Positions 40,422 to 48,163 of a DNA stretch of 64,000 bases are shown in pieces (position 1 is the first letter of the stretch; each line of letters starts with the position of its first letter). This DNA comes from Nocardioides sp. URHA0020 (lineage in GTDB: Bacteria; Actinomycetota; Actinomycetes; Propionibacteriales; Nocardioidaceae). The DNA lies in the NCBI RefSeq assembly GCF_000620705.1, contig NZ_KK211172.1, positions 258,963 to 322,962 of the forward strand, given 5' to 3'. A model generated the notes under the pieces. It was not told the DNA's origin. It saw only the letters and a list, made by a program, of their open reading frames with translations, and did no database searches. The position numbers were made by a program, and so were the translations under genes.

Positions 40422-40479
40422 GCGGACTCCCTTCGAACCTGCTCGACGCATCGGATCGTGCCATGCGAAAGGACGCCCG

Positions 40480-40527
40480 ACAAGCGATACCGTCGAGACG
40501 AAACATCCTCGCAACGAAATCGCTTGT
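40480..40527. promoter_or_regulatory. Long inverted repeat and ACGAAA repeats upstream of the Lrp-type gene
   Basis: ACAAGCGAT (about 40480-40488) and ATCGCTTGT (about 40519-40527) are perfect nine-bp inverted arms about 39 bases apart, near four helical turns. Between them lie ACGAAAC and ACGAAATC, resembling the ACGGAATC repeats of the polyamine promoters. Suitable for a looping Lrp-type octamer, and placed between binding protein 2 and the regulator. Confidence 0.55.
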
Positions 40528-40608
40528 GAGCGACCCATGGCCGCGATTCTCGCCACGACACCCGTGGAGACCTTTGACCGCAGCCGTCCGCTGAGGAAAC
40601 ATGCCCGC

Positions 40609-41082
40609 ATGACCCGAAAGTCCGGCCGCAGCTCGCAGCCCCTCGATGACGTGTCCAAGGCGATCATCGAGCAGCTCCAACAGGACGGTCGGCGCTCCTA
40701 CGCCGCCATCGGCAAGGTGGTCGGCCTCTCCGAGGCGGCCGTGCGGCAGCGGGTCCAGCGGCTGATCGAGTCCGGCGTGATGCAGGTGGTCGCCGTGACC
40801 GACCCGCTCGAGCTCGGGTTCGCCCGCCAGGCGATGGTCGGGGTCCGGGTCTCCGGCCCCCTGGAGCCGGTGGCCGACAAGATCGCGGAGCTCGACGAGG
40901 TCGACTACGTCGTCGTCACCGCCGGCTCCTTCGACCTCCTCGTCGAGGTCGTCTGCGAGAGCGACGAGCACCTGCTCGAGCTGATCTCCGGCCAGATCAG
41001 AGCCGTGGAGGGCGTCGCCGGGACCGAGACCTTCATGTACCTCAGCCTGCGCAAGCAGACCTACTCGTGGGGCGTCCGCTGA
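40609..41082 (+). CDS. Lrp/AsnC-family transcriptional regulator
   Basis: 157 residues. N-terminal HTH DDVSKAIIEQLQQDGRRSYAAIGKVVGLSEAAVRQRVQRL (about 12-52), then a RAM effector domain (MVGVRVSGPLEPVADKIAEL through the end). ATG 40609 follows AAACAT by six bases with TTTGAC about 18 bases further up, fitting a leaderless promoter. It is followed by the amine oxidase, whose start overlaps it. Probably the regulator of this polyamine cluster and its own promoter. Confidence 0.88.
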   Translation: MTRKSGRSSQPLDDVSKAIIEQLQQDGRRSYAAIGKVVGLSEAAVRQRVQRLIESGVMQVVAVTDPLELGFARQAMVGVRVSGPLEPVADKIAELDEVDYVVVTAGSFDLLVEVVCESDEHLLELISGQIRAVEGVAGTETFMYLSLRKQTYSWGVR

Positions 41083-42455
41083 ACCCCCACTACGAACGAC
41101 TCTCGTTGTGGCACGACACCGTCGAGACCGACTGGACGCCGCGGCCACAGCTCGACGGTGACGTCGAGGCCGACGTGGCGATCGTCGGTGCCGGGCTCAC
41201 CGGCCTGTGGACCGCGCACTACCTGGCCGAGGCGGACCCGGAGCTGCGCGTCGTCGTGCTGGAGGCCGAGACCGCCGGCTACGGCGCGTCCGGGCGCAAC
41301 GGCGGCTGGTGCTCGGCACTCTTCCCCGCCTCCCTCCCCACGCTGCAGGGGTACGCCGACCGCGAGGCCGCCCTCGCCCAGCACCGCGCCATGCGCGAGA
41401 CCGTCGACGAGGTGACCCGGGTCGCGTCGGCCGAGGGCATCGACGCCCAGGTGAGCAAGGGCGGCACGATCACGGTGGCCCGCAGCCGGGCGCAGTGGTC
41501 GCGGGCCAGGGCCGAGGTCGCCGACGCCCGCGCCTGGGGCCGCGGCGAGGACGACGTGCGCCTGCTCGGCCGGGAGGAGGCGACCGCGGTGCTGCGGGCC
41601 AGCCGCACCCGCGGCGCGACGTACACCCCGGACTGCGCGGCCCTGCACCCCGCGCGCCTGGTCCGGGGCCTGGCGGACGCGGTCGAACGACGCGGCGTGA
41701 CCATCCACGAGCGGACCCGGGTCACCGCGATCGAGCCGCGGCTCGCGCGCACCGAGCACGGCACGGTGACGGCCCGGACGGTGCTGCGCGCGACCGAGGG
41801 CTACACCGCGACCCTGGCCGGCCAGCGCCGTGCGCTGGTGCCGGTCTACTCGCTCATCATCGCGACCGAGCCGCTGCCGCCGGAGCTCTGGGACGAGATC
41901 GGGCTCGCCCGGCGCGAGACGTTCACCGACCACCGCCACCTGATCGTCTACGGCCAGCGCTCCGCCGACGACCGGCTGGTGTTCGGCGGTCGCGGCGCGC
42001 CGTACCACTTGGGCTCGCGGATCAAGCCGGAGTACGACCACGACGAGAGGGTGTTCGCGCGGCTCTACGCGACCCTGGTCGACCTCTTCCCGATGCTCGC
42101 CGGCACCCGGGTGACGCATGCGTGGGGCGGCGCCCTCGGCATCCCGCGGGACTGGTGCGCCTCGGTCGGCCTCGACCGCGAGACCGGGCTCGGCTGGGCC
42201 GGTGGCTACGTCGGCGACGGGGTCAGCACGACGAACCTCGCCGGTCGCACCCTGCGCGACCTGGTCCTCGGGCGCGACACCGAGCTGACCCGGCTGCCGT
42301 GGGTCGGCCACCGCTCCCCCGCGTGGGAGCGCGAGCCGTGGCGGTGGCTCGGGATCAACGCCGGCCTGCGGGCGATGACCGTCGCCGACGCCGAGGAGTC
42401 CCTGACCCGGATGCCGAGCCTCGTGGCGCGGGCGGTCGCTCCTCTGCTGGGATGA
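41067..42455 (+). CDS. FAD-dependent amine oxidase (DAO family, PuuB-like)
   Basis: 462 residues. FAD-binding VAIVGAGLTGLWTAHYLAE near the N-terminus, then YGASGRNGGWCSALFP, typical of gamma-glutamylputrescine oxidase-like enzymes. C-terminal THAWGGALGIPRDWCASVG and GYVGDGVSTTNLAGRTL are the second cofactor region. GTG 41067 overlaps the regulator stop by 16 bases. As no gamma-glutamylputrescine synthetase gene lies in the window, the true substrate may be a free polyamine or a derivative. Confidence 0.78.
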   Translation: MGRPLNPHYERLSLWHDTVETDWTPRPQLDGDVEADVAIVGAGLTGLWTAHYLAEADPELRVVVLEAETAGYGASGRNGGWCSALFPASLPTLQGYADREAALAQHRAMRETVDEVTRVASAEGIDAQVSKGGTITVARSRAQWSRARAEVADARAWGRGEDDVRLLGREEATAVLRASRTRGATYTPDCAALHPARLVRGLADAVERRGVTIHERTRVTAIEPRLARTEHGTVTARTVLRATEGYTATLAGQRRALVPVYSLIIATEPLPPELWDEIGLARRETFTDHRHLIVYGQRSADDRLVFGGRGAPYHLGSRIKPEYDHDERVFARLYATLVDLFPMLAGTRVTHAWGGALGIPRDWCASVGLDRETGLGWAGGYVGDGVSTTNLAGRTLRDLVLGRDTELTRLPWVGHRSPAWEREPWRWLGINAGLRAMTVADAEESLTRMPSLVARAVAPLLG

Positions 42456-42459
42456 GGTC

Positions 42460-43236
42460 ATGACCTCCCCCACGACCAGACGCGCCCTCGTCCGTCGGCC
42501 CGGCCCCCGCCTCGACGACGGCCTGCTCACCCACCTCGAGCGGGTCCCCGTGGACCTCGAGCTCGCCCGACGTCAGTGGGAGGGGTACGTCGAGGCGCTG
42601 CGGGCCGAGGGCTGGGAGACGATCGAGGTGCCGGCGGCCGACGACTGCCCGGACGCGGTCTTCGTCGAGGACACCGTCGTCGTGCTGCACGACCTCGCGG
42701 TGATCAGCCGGCCCGGGGCCGACAAGCGCAAGCCGGAGATCGCGGCGACCGAGACGACGCTGGCCGGCCTCGGCTACCGGATCGCCCGCATCGAGGCGCC
42801 GGGCACCCTCGACGGCGGCGACGTGCTCAAGCACGGCGACACGGTGTGGGTCGGGCTCGGCGGCCGGACCAACGAGGCCGGCGCCGACCAGCTCGCCGCC
42901 CACCTCGCCCCGTTGGGGGCCGACGTCGTCCGGGTGCCGATCTCGCTGGTGCTGCACCTGAAGTCGGCGGTCACCGCGCTGCCGGACGGCACCGTCGTGG
43001 GCTTCGCGCCGCTGGTGGACGACCCGACCGTGTGGGACCGCTTCCTGCCCGTGCCCGAGGAGGGCGGCTCGCACGTGGTGGTGCTCGACGAGTCGGCGGT
43101 GCTGATGGCGACCAGTGCGCCGCTGAGCCGGGCGCTCTTCGAGGAGCGGGGCCTGCGGGTCGTGGCGGTCGACATGTCCGAGTTCGAGAAGCTCGAGGGC
43201 TGCGTGACCTGCCTGTCGGTCCGCCTGCGCGGCTGA
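42460..43236 (+). CDS. ddaH: Dimethylargininase / amidinotransferase-family hydrolase
   Basis: 258 residues of the DDAH/arginine-deiminase superfamily. FVEDTVVVL, GTLDGGDVLKHG, the catalytic His in SLVLHLKSAVTA, and the catalytic Cys in LEGCVTCLSV are all in place. It would hydrolyse methylated arginine or a guanidino compound to citrulline-like products. Starts four bases after the oxidase stop, so it is cotranscribed with the regulator and oxidase. Fits a region devoted to guanidino and polyamine nitrogen. Confidence 0.85.
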   Translation: MTSPTTRRALVRRPGPRLDDGLLTHLERVPVDLELARRQWEGYVEALRAEGWETIEVPAADDCPDAVFVEDTVVVLHDLAVISRPGADKRKPEIAATETTLAGLGYRIARIEAPGTLDGGDVLKHGDTVWVGLGGRTNEAGADQLAAHLAPLGADVVRVPISLVLHLKSAVTALPDGTVVGFAPLVDDPTVWDRFLPVPEEGGSHVVVLDESAVLMATSAPLSRALFEERGLRVVAVDMSEFEKLEGCVTCLSVRLRG

Positions 43237-43250
43237 GGCGGCTGAGGCGG

Positions 43251-44717
43251 CTAGCCGAGGCCGTTGGCCGCGGTGTCCGCGGGCTTCGACGACGAGTGCA
43301 GCCAGGCAGCGAAGAACCCGCCGAGGTCCTCGCCGCTCACCTTCTCCGCCAACGACTCGAACTGCGCGGTCGAGCCGTTGCCACCCTCGCGCTCGACCAG
43401 CCACCGGCGCAGCAGGCGTGCGAAGTCGGCGCCGCCGATCCGCTGGCGCAACGCCTGGAGCGTCATCGCTCCCCGCTGGTAGACGAAGTCGGCGAAGATG
43501 CGGTCCACGCAGCTGCGGTGGGACGGGCACGGCGACGCGACGCGGCCGTCCCAGAGCGCGTCGTCGGCGTCGGCGCCGTCATAGCTCTCGCGCAGCATCC
43601 GCGCCGCCGTCGTACCGCCGTGCGTCTCGTCGTAGCGCCACTCCATGAAGGTGGCGGCGCCCTCGTTGAGCCAGATGTCGCTCCAGTGGTGCACGGCCAC
43701 GGAGTCGCCGAACCACTGGTGGGCGAGCTCGTGCACCAGCGTCGTCCGGTTGACGCCTCCCGGCGCGTACGTCGGCCGCGTCTGGTTCTCGAGCGCGAAG
43801 CCGGCGTCGAGGCTGGTGACCAGCCCGCCGACGGTCGAGAACGGGTAGTCGCCGAGCTGGGTCTCGAGCCAGCGGGTGATGATCGGCGTCTCGCGCAGCA
43901 GGCGCATGGCCTCGGGACGCGTAGCGGTCGGCAGCGCCTGCGAGACCGCGACCAGCCAGCGGCGGCCGTCGCTGACGCCGTGGTCGATCTGGAAGTGGCC
44001 GGCGGCGAAGAACGCGAGGTACGGCACCATCGGCTCGTCCGCGCGCCACGTGGTCGTCGCCCACGAGCCGTGGGCCTTGCGGTGCAGCCGGCGCCCGTTG
44101 GAGACGACGTCGTACTGCTGCGGGACCGTGATGCTCACCCGGATGCGGGCCTTGTCGAGCGGGTGGTCGTTGGCCGGGAACCACCAGGGCGCCATGTGCG
44201 GCTGGTTCATCGACACGACCTCGTCCGCGGAGGCGAGCCAGTTGCTCTCCCCGGCGTACGAATAGCGGGACGGCTCCCCGGCGTAGCGGACCAGCACCGT
44301 GACGACCTCGCCCCGGTGCAGCCCGCGCCTGATCGTGAGCTCGTGGCCACGGTGGGAGAACCGGACGGCGTGCCCGTCGACGCGGACGCCCCGGACGGGC
44401 AGCAGGAGGTCGAGGTTGAAGCGGGAGATCTCCGCGGTGCCGCGGATCCGCAGCTCGGTCCACCCGGAGAGTCGGCGCCGCTGGAAGCCGTAGCGGTCGT
44501 GCACGTCGTAGGAGACGACGTCGATCCCGCCGTTGCCGTCGTGGGGGAAGTACGGGTCGCCGATGCCGGCCGACCCGGCCGGACGGCTCGAGGGGCTCGT
44601 GCGGTCCGCGGCGGGGCCGGCGTCGGCACCGCCCACCCAACCGACCGTCAGGCCGACCGTCAGGGTCAGCGCGAGGCCCGCGACGACGGTGGCTGCGGAC
44701 AGGCGGGGACGTGGCAC
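43251..44717 (-). CDS. Secreted M1-family metallopeptidase
   Basis: 488 residues from GTG 44717, chosen because TACCTT ends six bases before it and because it places a signal peptide at residues 1-32 (PRPRLSAATVVAGLALTLTVGLTVG). Zinc motif HELAHQWFGDSV with the third ligand in WLNEGAATFMEW, and an aminopeptidase-N-like beta domain (MNQPHMAPWWFPANDHP, the GxMEN-like site in ALENQTRPTY). An extracellular peptidase, probably for nutrition. Convergent with ddaH. Confidence 0.85.
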   Translation of the reverse strand: MPRPRLSAATVVAGLALTLTVGLTVGWVGGADAGPAADRTSPSSRPAGSAGIGDPYFPHDGNGGIDVVSYDVHDRYGFQRRRLSGWTELRIRGTAEISRFNLDLLLPVRGVRVDGHAVRFSHRGHELTIRRGLHRGEVVTVLVRYAGEPSRYSYAGESNWLASADEVVSMNQPHMAPWWFPANDHPLDKARIRVSITVPQQYDVVSNGRRLHRKAHGSWATTTWRADEPMVPYLAFFAAGHFQIDHGVSDGRRWLVAVSQALPTATRPEAMRLLRETPIITRWLETQLGDYPFSTVGGLVTSLDAGFALENQTRPTYAPGGVNRTTLVHELAHQWFGDSVAVHHWSDIWLNEGAATFMEWRYDETHGGTTAARMLRESYDGADADDALWDGRVASPCPSHRSCVDRIFADFVYQRGAMTLQALRQRIGGADFARLLRRWLVEREGGNGSTAQFESLAEKVSGEDLGGFFAAWLHSSSKPADTAANGLG

Positions 44718-44786
44718 CCCGGCAAGGTACCCGACGGTGTCCCGCCGACCGCCACCGTCGATCGTGCTATAACTCAAGTGACTAAC

Positions 44787-44792
44787 TATACT
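44787..44792 (+). promoter_or_regulatory. -10 box of the MBL/rhodanese gene
   Basis: TATACT is a near-perfect -10 hexamer, 36 bases before ATG 44828, inside the AT-rich stretch TATAACTCAAGTGACTAAC starting at 44768. The flanking AACT / AGTG / AACT triplets may be an operator for a sulfide- or redox-sensing repressor; no such gene is in the window. Confidence 0.4.
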
Positions 44793-44827
44793 TTGGTCGA
44801 CCTCGACTCGGAACGACGGAGCCACCC

Positions 44828-46168
44828 ATGCAGGTCCTCACGTTAGAGATCCCCGAGCTGGGCAACCACACCCACCTCGTCCACGACGGCCGCTACGCCC
44901 TGGTCGTCGATCCGCCGCGCGACATCGCGCCGGTCGAGGCGGCCGCCGAGGCGGCCGGCGTGGAGATCTCGACCGTCGCCGACACCCACCTGCACAACGA
45001 CTACCTGTCCGGCGCGCTGGCCCTCGCGCGCCGGCACGGCGCGGACTACCTGCTCGCGGCGGACGAGTCCGTGACGTTCGAGCGGGTCGGGGTCCGCGGC
45101 GGCGACGTCCTCACCGTGGGCTCGCTCGACGTGAGCGTGCTCGCGACCCCCGGGCACACGCGCCATCACCAGGCCTTCTCCGTCCGGGACCGGCGCGGGT
45201 CCGAGCCGGCTGCGGTCTTCAGCGGTGGCAGCCTGCTGCACGGCACGGTCGGCCGCACCGACCTCGTCGACCCACGCCTGCAGCACGACCTGGCCCGCGC
45301 CCAGTGGGCCAGCGCGCGGCTCATCGGGGGGCTCGACCCGGCCACCCGCCTGCGCCCGACGCACGGCTTCGGCAGCCTCTGCGCCGGCAGCCGGACGTCG
45401 GCGGAGACCGACGGGACCATCGGCGGCGAGCTGGCGGTCAACCCCGCTCTGCTGCTGGACCGCGACCGATTCGTCGACGAGCTCGTCGCGGGGTTCGGCG
45501 CGATCCCGTCGTACTACGGCCGGATGGCACCGCTCAACCGGACCGGGGCCGGCCGTGCGCGGCCGCGGCCCGGTCGCGCCGTCACCCGCGACGAGGTCGC
45601 CGACGCGATCCTGGCCCGGCGCTGGGTCGTCGACCTGCGCCCGCGCGCGTCGTTCGCCCGGGGCCACGTGCCCGGCTCGGTCAGCGTCGAGTACTCCGCC
45701 CAGTTCGCGACGTACGTCGGGTGGCTGGTGCCCGGGGCCGACGACCTGGTCCTCCTCTACGACACCGCCGACGACGTCGGGGCCGCGCTGCACGACCTCG
45801 CGGGGATCGGCATCGACGGCCCCGGCATCCACGGCATCCGGGCAGACGAGTCGCTGCCCGCGACGCTGCGTCGTACGGACTGGGCGGGCTTCCGCGAGCA
45901 CGTCGGCCCGCGCGTCGTCGTCGACGTCCGCGAGCGCGACGAGTACGACGCCGGGCACCTGCCCGAGGCCGTGCACCTGCCCGTGCACGAGATCGAGCGC
46001 GGGGTGGTCGGCCTGCCTGCCGGCGAGCTGTGGGCGCACTGCCGCTCGGGCTACCGCGCGGGCATCGCGGCGAGCCTGCTGCACCGCGCCGGTCGCAGCG
46101 TCGTGCACGTCGACGACAGCTGGGACCTGGTTGCCGGGCTCGCCGTCCCGACGACGGCCGCCGCCTGA
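44828..46168 (+). CDS. MBL-fold hydrolase with two rhodanese domains
   Basis: 446 residues. MBL domain about 1-215: HLHNDYLSGAL (the usual HxHxDH becomes H-L-H-N-D-Y, as in ETHE1-like persulfide dioxygenases), TPGHTRHHQAF and the later THGFGS. Two rhodanese domains follow: the first (about 245-345) lacks the catalytic Cys (LLYDT at its place), while the second (about 350-440) has AHCRSGYRA with the active-site Cys. Probably a persulfide- or thiosulfate-processing enzyme. Confidence 0.8.
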   Translation: MQVLTLEIPELGNHTHLVHDGRYALVVDPPRDIAPVEAAAEAAGVEISTVADTHLHNDYLSGALALARRHGADYLLAADESVTFERVGVRGGDVLTVGSLDVSVLATPGHTRHHQAFSVRDRRGSEPAAVFSGGSLLHGTVGRTDLVDPRLQHDLARAQWASARLIGGLDPATRLRPTHGFGSLCAGSRTSAETDGTIGGELAVNPALLLDRDRFVDELVAGFGAIPSYYGRMAPLNRTGAGRARPRPGRAVTRDEVADAILARRWVVDLRPRASFARGHVPGSVSVEYSAQFATYVGWLVPGADDLVLLYDTADDVGAALHDLAGIGIDGPGIHGIRADESLPATLRRTDWAGFREHVGPRVVVDVRERDEYDAGHLPEAVHLPVHEIERGVVGLPAGELWAHCRSGYRAGIAASLLHRAGRSVVHVDDSWDLVAGLAVPTTAAA

Positions 46169-46268
46169 GCCAGCTCGGGCTAATTCGGTTGCGGCCGCCC
46201 ACCTGCGGCCGTCACAGTTGCCCCGAGCGACCGGAGCGACCGGTGTGCCCGAGCGAGAGGAGCGTGAC

Positions 46269-46370
46269 ATGTCCATGACTGTCCTTGGCCTGTCCGCAGA
46301 CCATCTCCCCTCTCACCTCCGGAGCACCCACAGCGATGTCCTCTCCCGAACCCACGCACGACCTCTCTGA
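46269..46370 (+). CDS. Possible 33-residue leader peptide overlapping the RIO1 kinase gene
   Basis: Short reading frame MSMTVLGLSADHLPSHLRS..., with a strong GAGAGGAG ribosome site a few bases before the ATG (a second ATG follows two codons later). It ends 32 bases inside the kinase gene in a different frame, so it could couple translation of the kinase. No similarity recognised. If the strong site marks the main start, it may be regulatory rather than protein-coding. Confidence 0.35.
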   Translation: MSMTVLGLSADHLPSHLRSTHSDVLSRTHARPL

Positions 46371-47199
46371 TCTCGACCCGTCCTTCGTCTTCGACTTCGA
46401 GGCGTACGACGACCTCCCCGACGGCCAGCGCTGGTCCACCTGGCTCGCCGTCGAACCGCTCTCGCGCGGCCCCGAGCCCCGCCCCGACTGGGTCGTGACC
46501 TCCCAGGCCGCGGTCGACACCGAGCTCGGCATCCTCAAGACCGGCAAGGAGGCCGACGCCTTCCTGCTCGAGCGCGCCGTCCCCGGCACCGACGGTCCCG
46601 GCGAGTCGGTCGTGATGGTGGCCAAGCGCTACCGCAGCAACGAGCACCGCACCTTCCACCGCGCCGCGGCGTACACCGAGGGCCGCAGCATGAAGCGCTC
46701 TCGCGACGAGCGCGCCCTCAAGCGCAAGAGCACCTTCGGCAAGATCGTCGCCAGCGGGGAGTGGGCGAACTCCGAGTGGGACGCCCTCAAGCGCTGCTGG
46801 GAGCTGGGACTGCCGGTCCCCTACCCCGTGCAGATCGACGGCACCGAGATCCTGATGGAGTGGATCACCTGCGCGGACGGCGAGACGGCGCCCCGACTCG
46901 CCCAGACCCGTCCGGAGCCCGTGCTGCTCGCGTCGTACTTCGACCAGCTGCGCGACGCCCTCGCCACGATGGTCGCCCACGGGATCGTCCACGGCGACCT
47001 GTCGGCGTACAACATCCTGGCGGCCGACGACCGCTTGGTGATCATCGACCTGCCGCAGATCGTCGACCTGGTGGGCAACACAGCCGGTCTGGACTTCCTG
47101 CTGCGCGACTGCACCAACATCTGCACCTGGTTCCAGTCGCGGGGGCTCGAGGTCGACGGTGGGGAGCTCTTCGCGGAGCTGATGGCGCACGCGTTCTAG
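46336..47199 (+). CDS. RIO1-type serine kinase
   Basis: 287-residue atypical protein kinase. ILKTGKEADAFLLER is the nucleotide-loop equivalent, VVMVAKRYR supplies the ATP-binding Lys, VHGDLSAYNIL is the catalytic loop with Asp and Asn, and VIIDLPQIVD is the metal-binding DFG equivalent. Bacterial members are poorly studied. ATG 46336 (MSSPEPTHDLSDLD) was chosen by length; a possible leader frame overlaps it. Its TAG stop is part of the next gene's -10 box. Confidence 0.82.
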   Translation: MSSPEPTHDLSDLDPSFVFDFEAYDDLPDGQRWSTWLAVEPLSRGPEPRPDWVVTSQAAVDTELGILKTGKEADAFLLERAVPGTDGPGESVVMVAKRYRSNEHRTFHRAAAYTEGRSMKRSRDERALKRKSTFGKIVASGEWANSEWDALKRCWELGLPVPYPVQIDGTEILMEWITCADGETAPRLAQTRPEPVLLASYFDQLRDALATMVAHGIVHGDLSAYNILAADDRLVIIDLPQIVDLVGNTAGLDFLLRDCTNICTWFQSRGLEVDGGELFAELMAHAF

Positions 47200-47202
47200 A
47201 GT
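47197..47202 (+). promoter_or_regulatory. -10 box of the LOG-family gene, overlapping the kinase stop codon
   Basis: TAGAGT lies seven bases before GTG 47210, and its first three bases are the TAG stop of the RIO1 kinase. The same TAGAGTCGCTGTC-GTG string occurs at the start of the DUF2469 gene (61906, minus strand). Confidence 0.6.
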
Positions 47203-47209
47203 CGCTGTC

Positions 47210-48133
47210 GTGAAGAAGCCGGGAGTCGTCCGAGGGGAGCCGGCCGAGGTCGTCCGTCAGCTCGAGCAGTGGATGTCCGAGCACCCGGGGGTCCCGATCG
47301 ACACCGACCGCGGCTCGCTCTACACCGCCCGGGAGCTCTACGACACCGAGGCGTACGACGCCTCGCTGGACGCGCGCGCCTACGCCTGGTCGCGCGCTCC
47401 GCGGAGCCGGCGGGCGGCGCTGGCGCGGGCGCTCCACGACCACGCGGTCGACCTCGCCCTCGACACCTGGATCGGGGGCCGGCACCTCGTCGGGGTGATG
47501 GGCGGGCACCGGCTCGAGCGGGGCCAGCCGGCGTACGCCGACGCCGCCCGGCTCGGCGCGGCGCTCGGGACCGACCTCGTGGTGGCGACCGGCGGCGGAC
47601 CGGGGGCGATGGAGGCGGCCAACCTCGGCGCGAGGTACGCCGGCCGGGCCGACGACCTCGCCTCCGCGCTCGCGCAGCTGGCCGAGGTGCCGTCCTACCA
47701 CCCGTCGGTCGACCCCTGGGTGCACGGCGCCTTCGACGTGCTCGCCCGGCTCCCCGCCGACCACGACACCCTGGGCATCCCGACCTGGCACTACGGGCAC
47801 GAGCCGCCCAACGTCTTCGCGACCGCGATCGCGAAGTACTTCCGCAACTCCACCCGCGAGGCGACCCTGCTGGAGGTGTGCGACAGCGGCATCGTCTTCC
47901 TGCCCGGGGTCGGCGGCACTGTGCAGGAGATCTTCCAGGACGCGTGCGAGAACTACTACGCGACCGAGGGGTCGGTGGCGCCGATGGTGCTCGTCGGCAC
48001 GGCGTACTGGACCGACGAGCTGCCGGCCTGGCCGCTGCTGCGGACGCTTGCCCGCGGTCGGGCGATGGAGCAGCACGTGCACCTCGTCGAGACGCTCGAC
48101 GAGGCCGTGGGCGTGATCGCCCACCGCGGCTGA
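47210..48133 (+). CDS. LOG-family protein (nucleotide-monophosphate phosphoribohydrolase-like)
   Basis: 307 residues with the LOG/Rossmann core: VGVMGGHRLERG, LVVATGGGPGAMEAANLGARYAG (the GGGxGxM motif) and IVFLPGVGGTVQEIFQ (the PGGxGTxxE motif with one Gly replaced by Val). The family includes cytokinin-activating phosphoribohydrolases and TIGR00730 proteins. GTG 47210 is the leaderless start. The substrate is probably a nucleotide; not established here. Confidence 0.8.
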   Translation: MKKPGVVRGEPAEVVRQLEQWMSEHPGVPIDTDRGSLYTARELYDTEAYDASLDARAYAWSRAPRSRRAALARALHDHAVDLALDTWIGGRHLVGVMGGHRLERGQPAYADAARLGAALGTDLVVATGGGPGAMEAANLGARYAGRADDLASALAQLAEVPSYHPSVDPWVHGAFDVLARLPADHDTLGIPTWHYGHEPPNVFATAIAKYFRNSTREATLLEVCDSGIVFLPGVGGTVQEIFQDACENYYATEGSVAPMVLVGTAYWTDELPAWPLLRTLARGRAMEQHVHLVETLDEAVGVIAHRG

Positions 48134-48163
48134 GGCCGCGTCAGAGTCGGGCCAGGTCCCGGG

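Noticed and set aside
41067..42455. A complete gamma-glutamyl-putrescine (Puu) pathway
   Set aside because: Only the PuuB-like oxidase is seen; no glutamylputrescine synthetase or PuuD-type hydrolase is in the window, so the transaminase route is the better-supported one.
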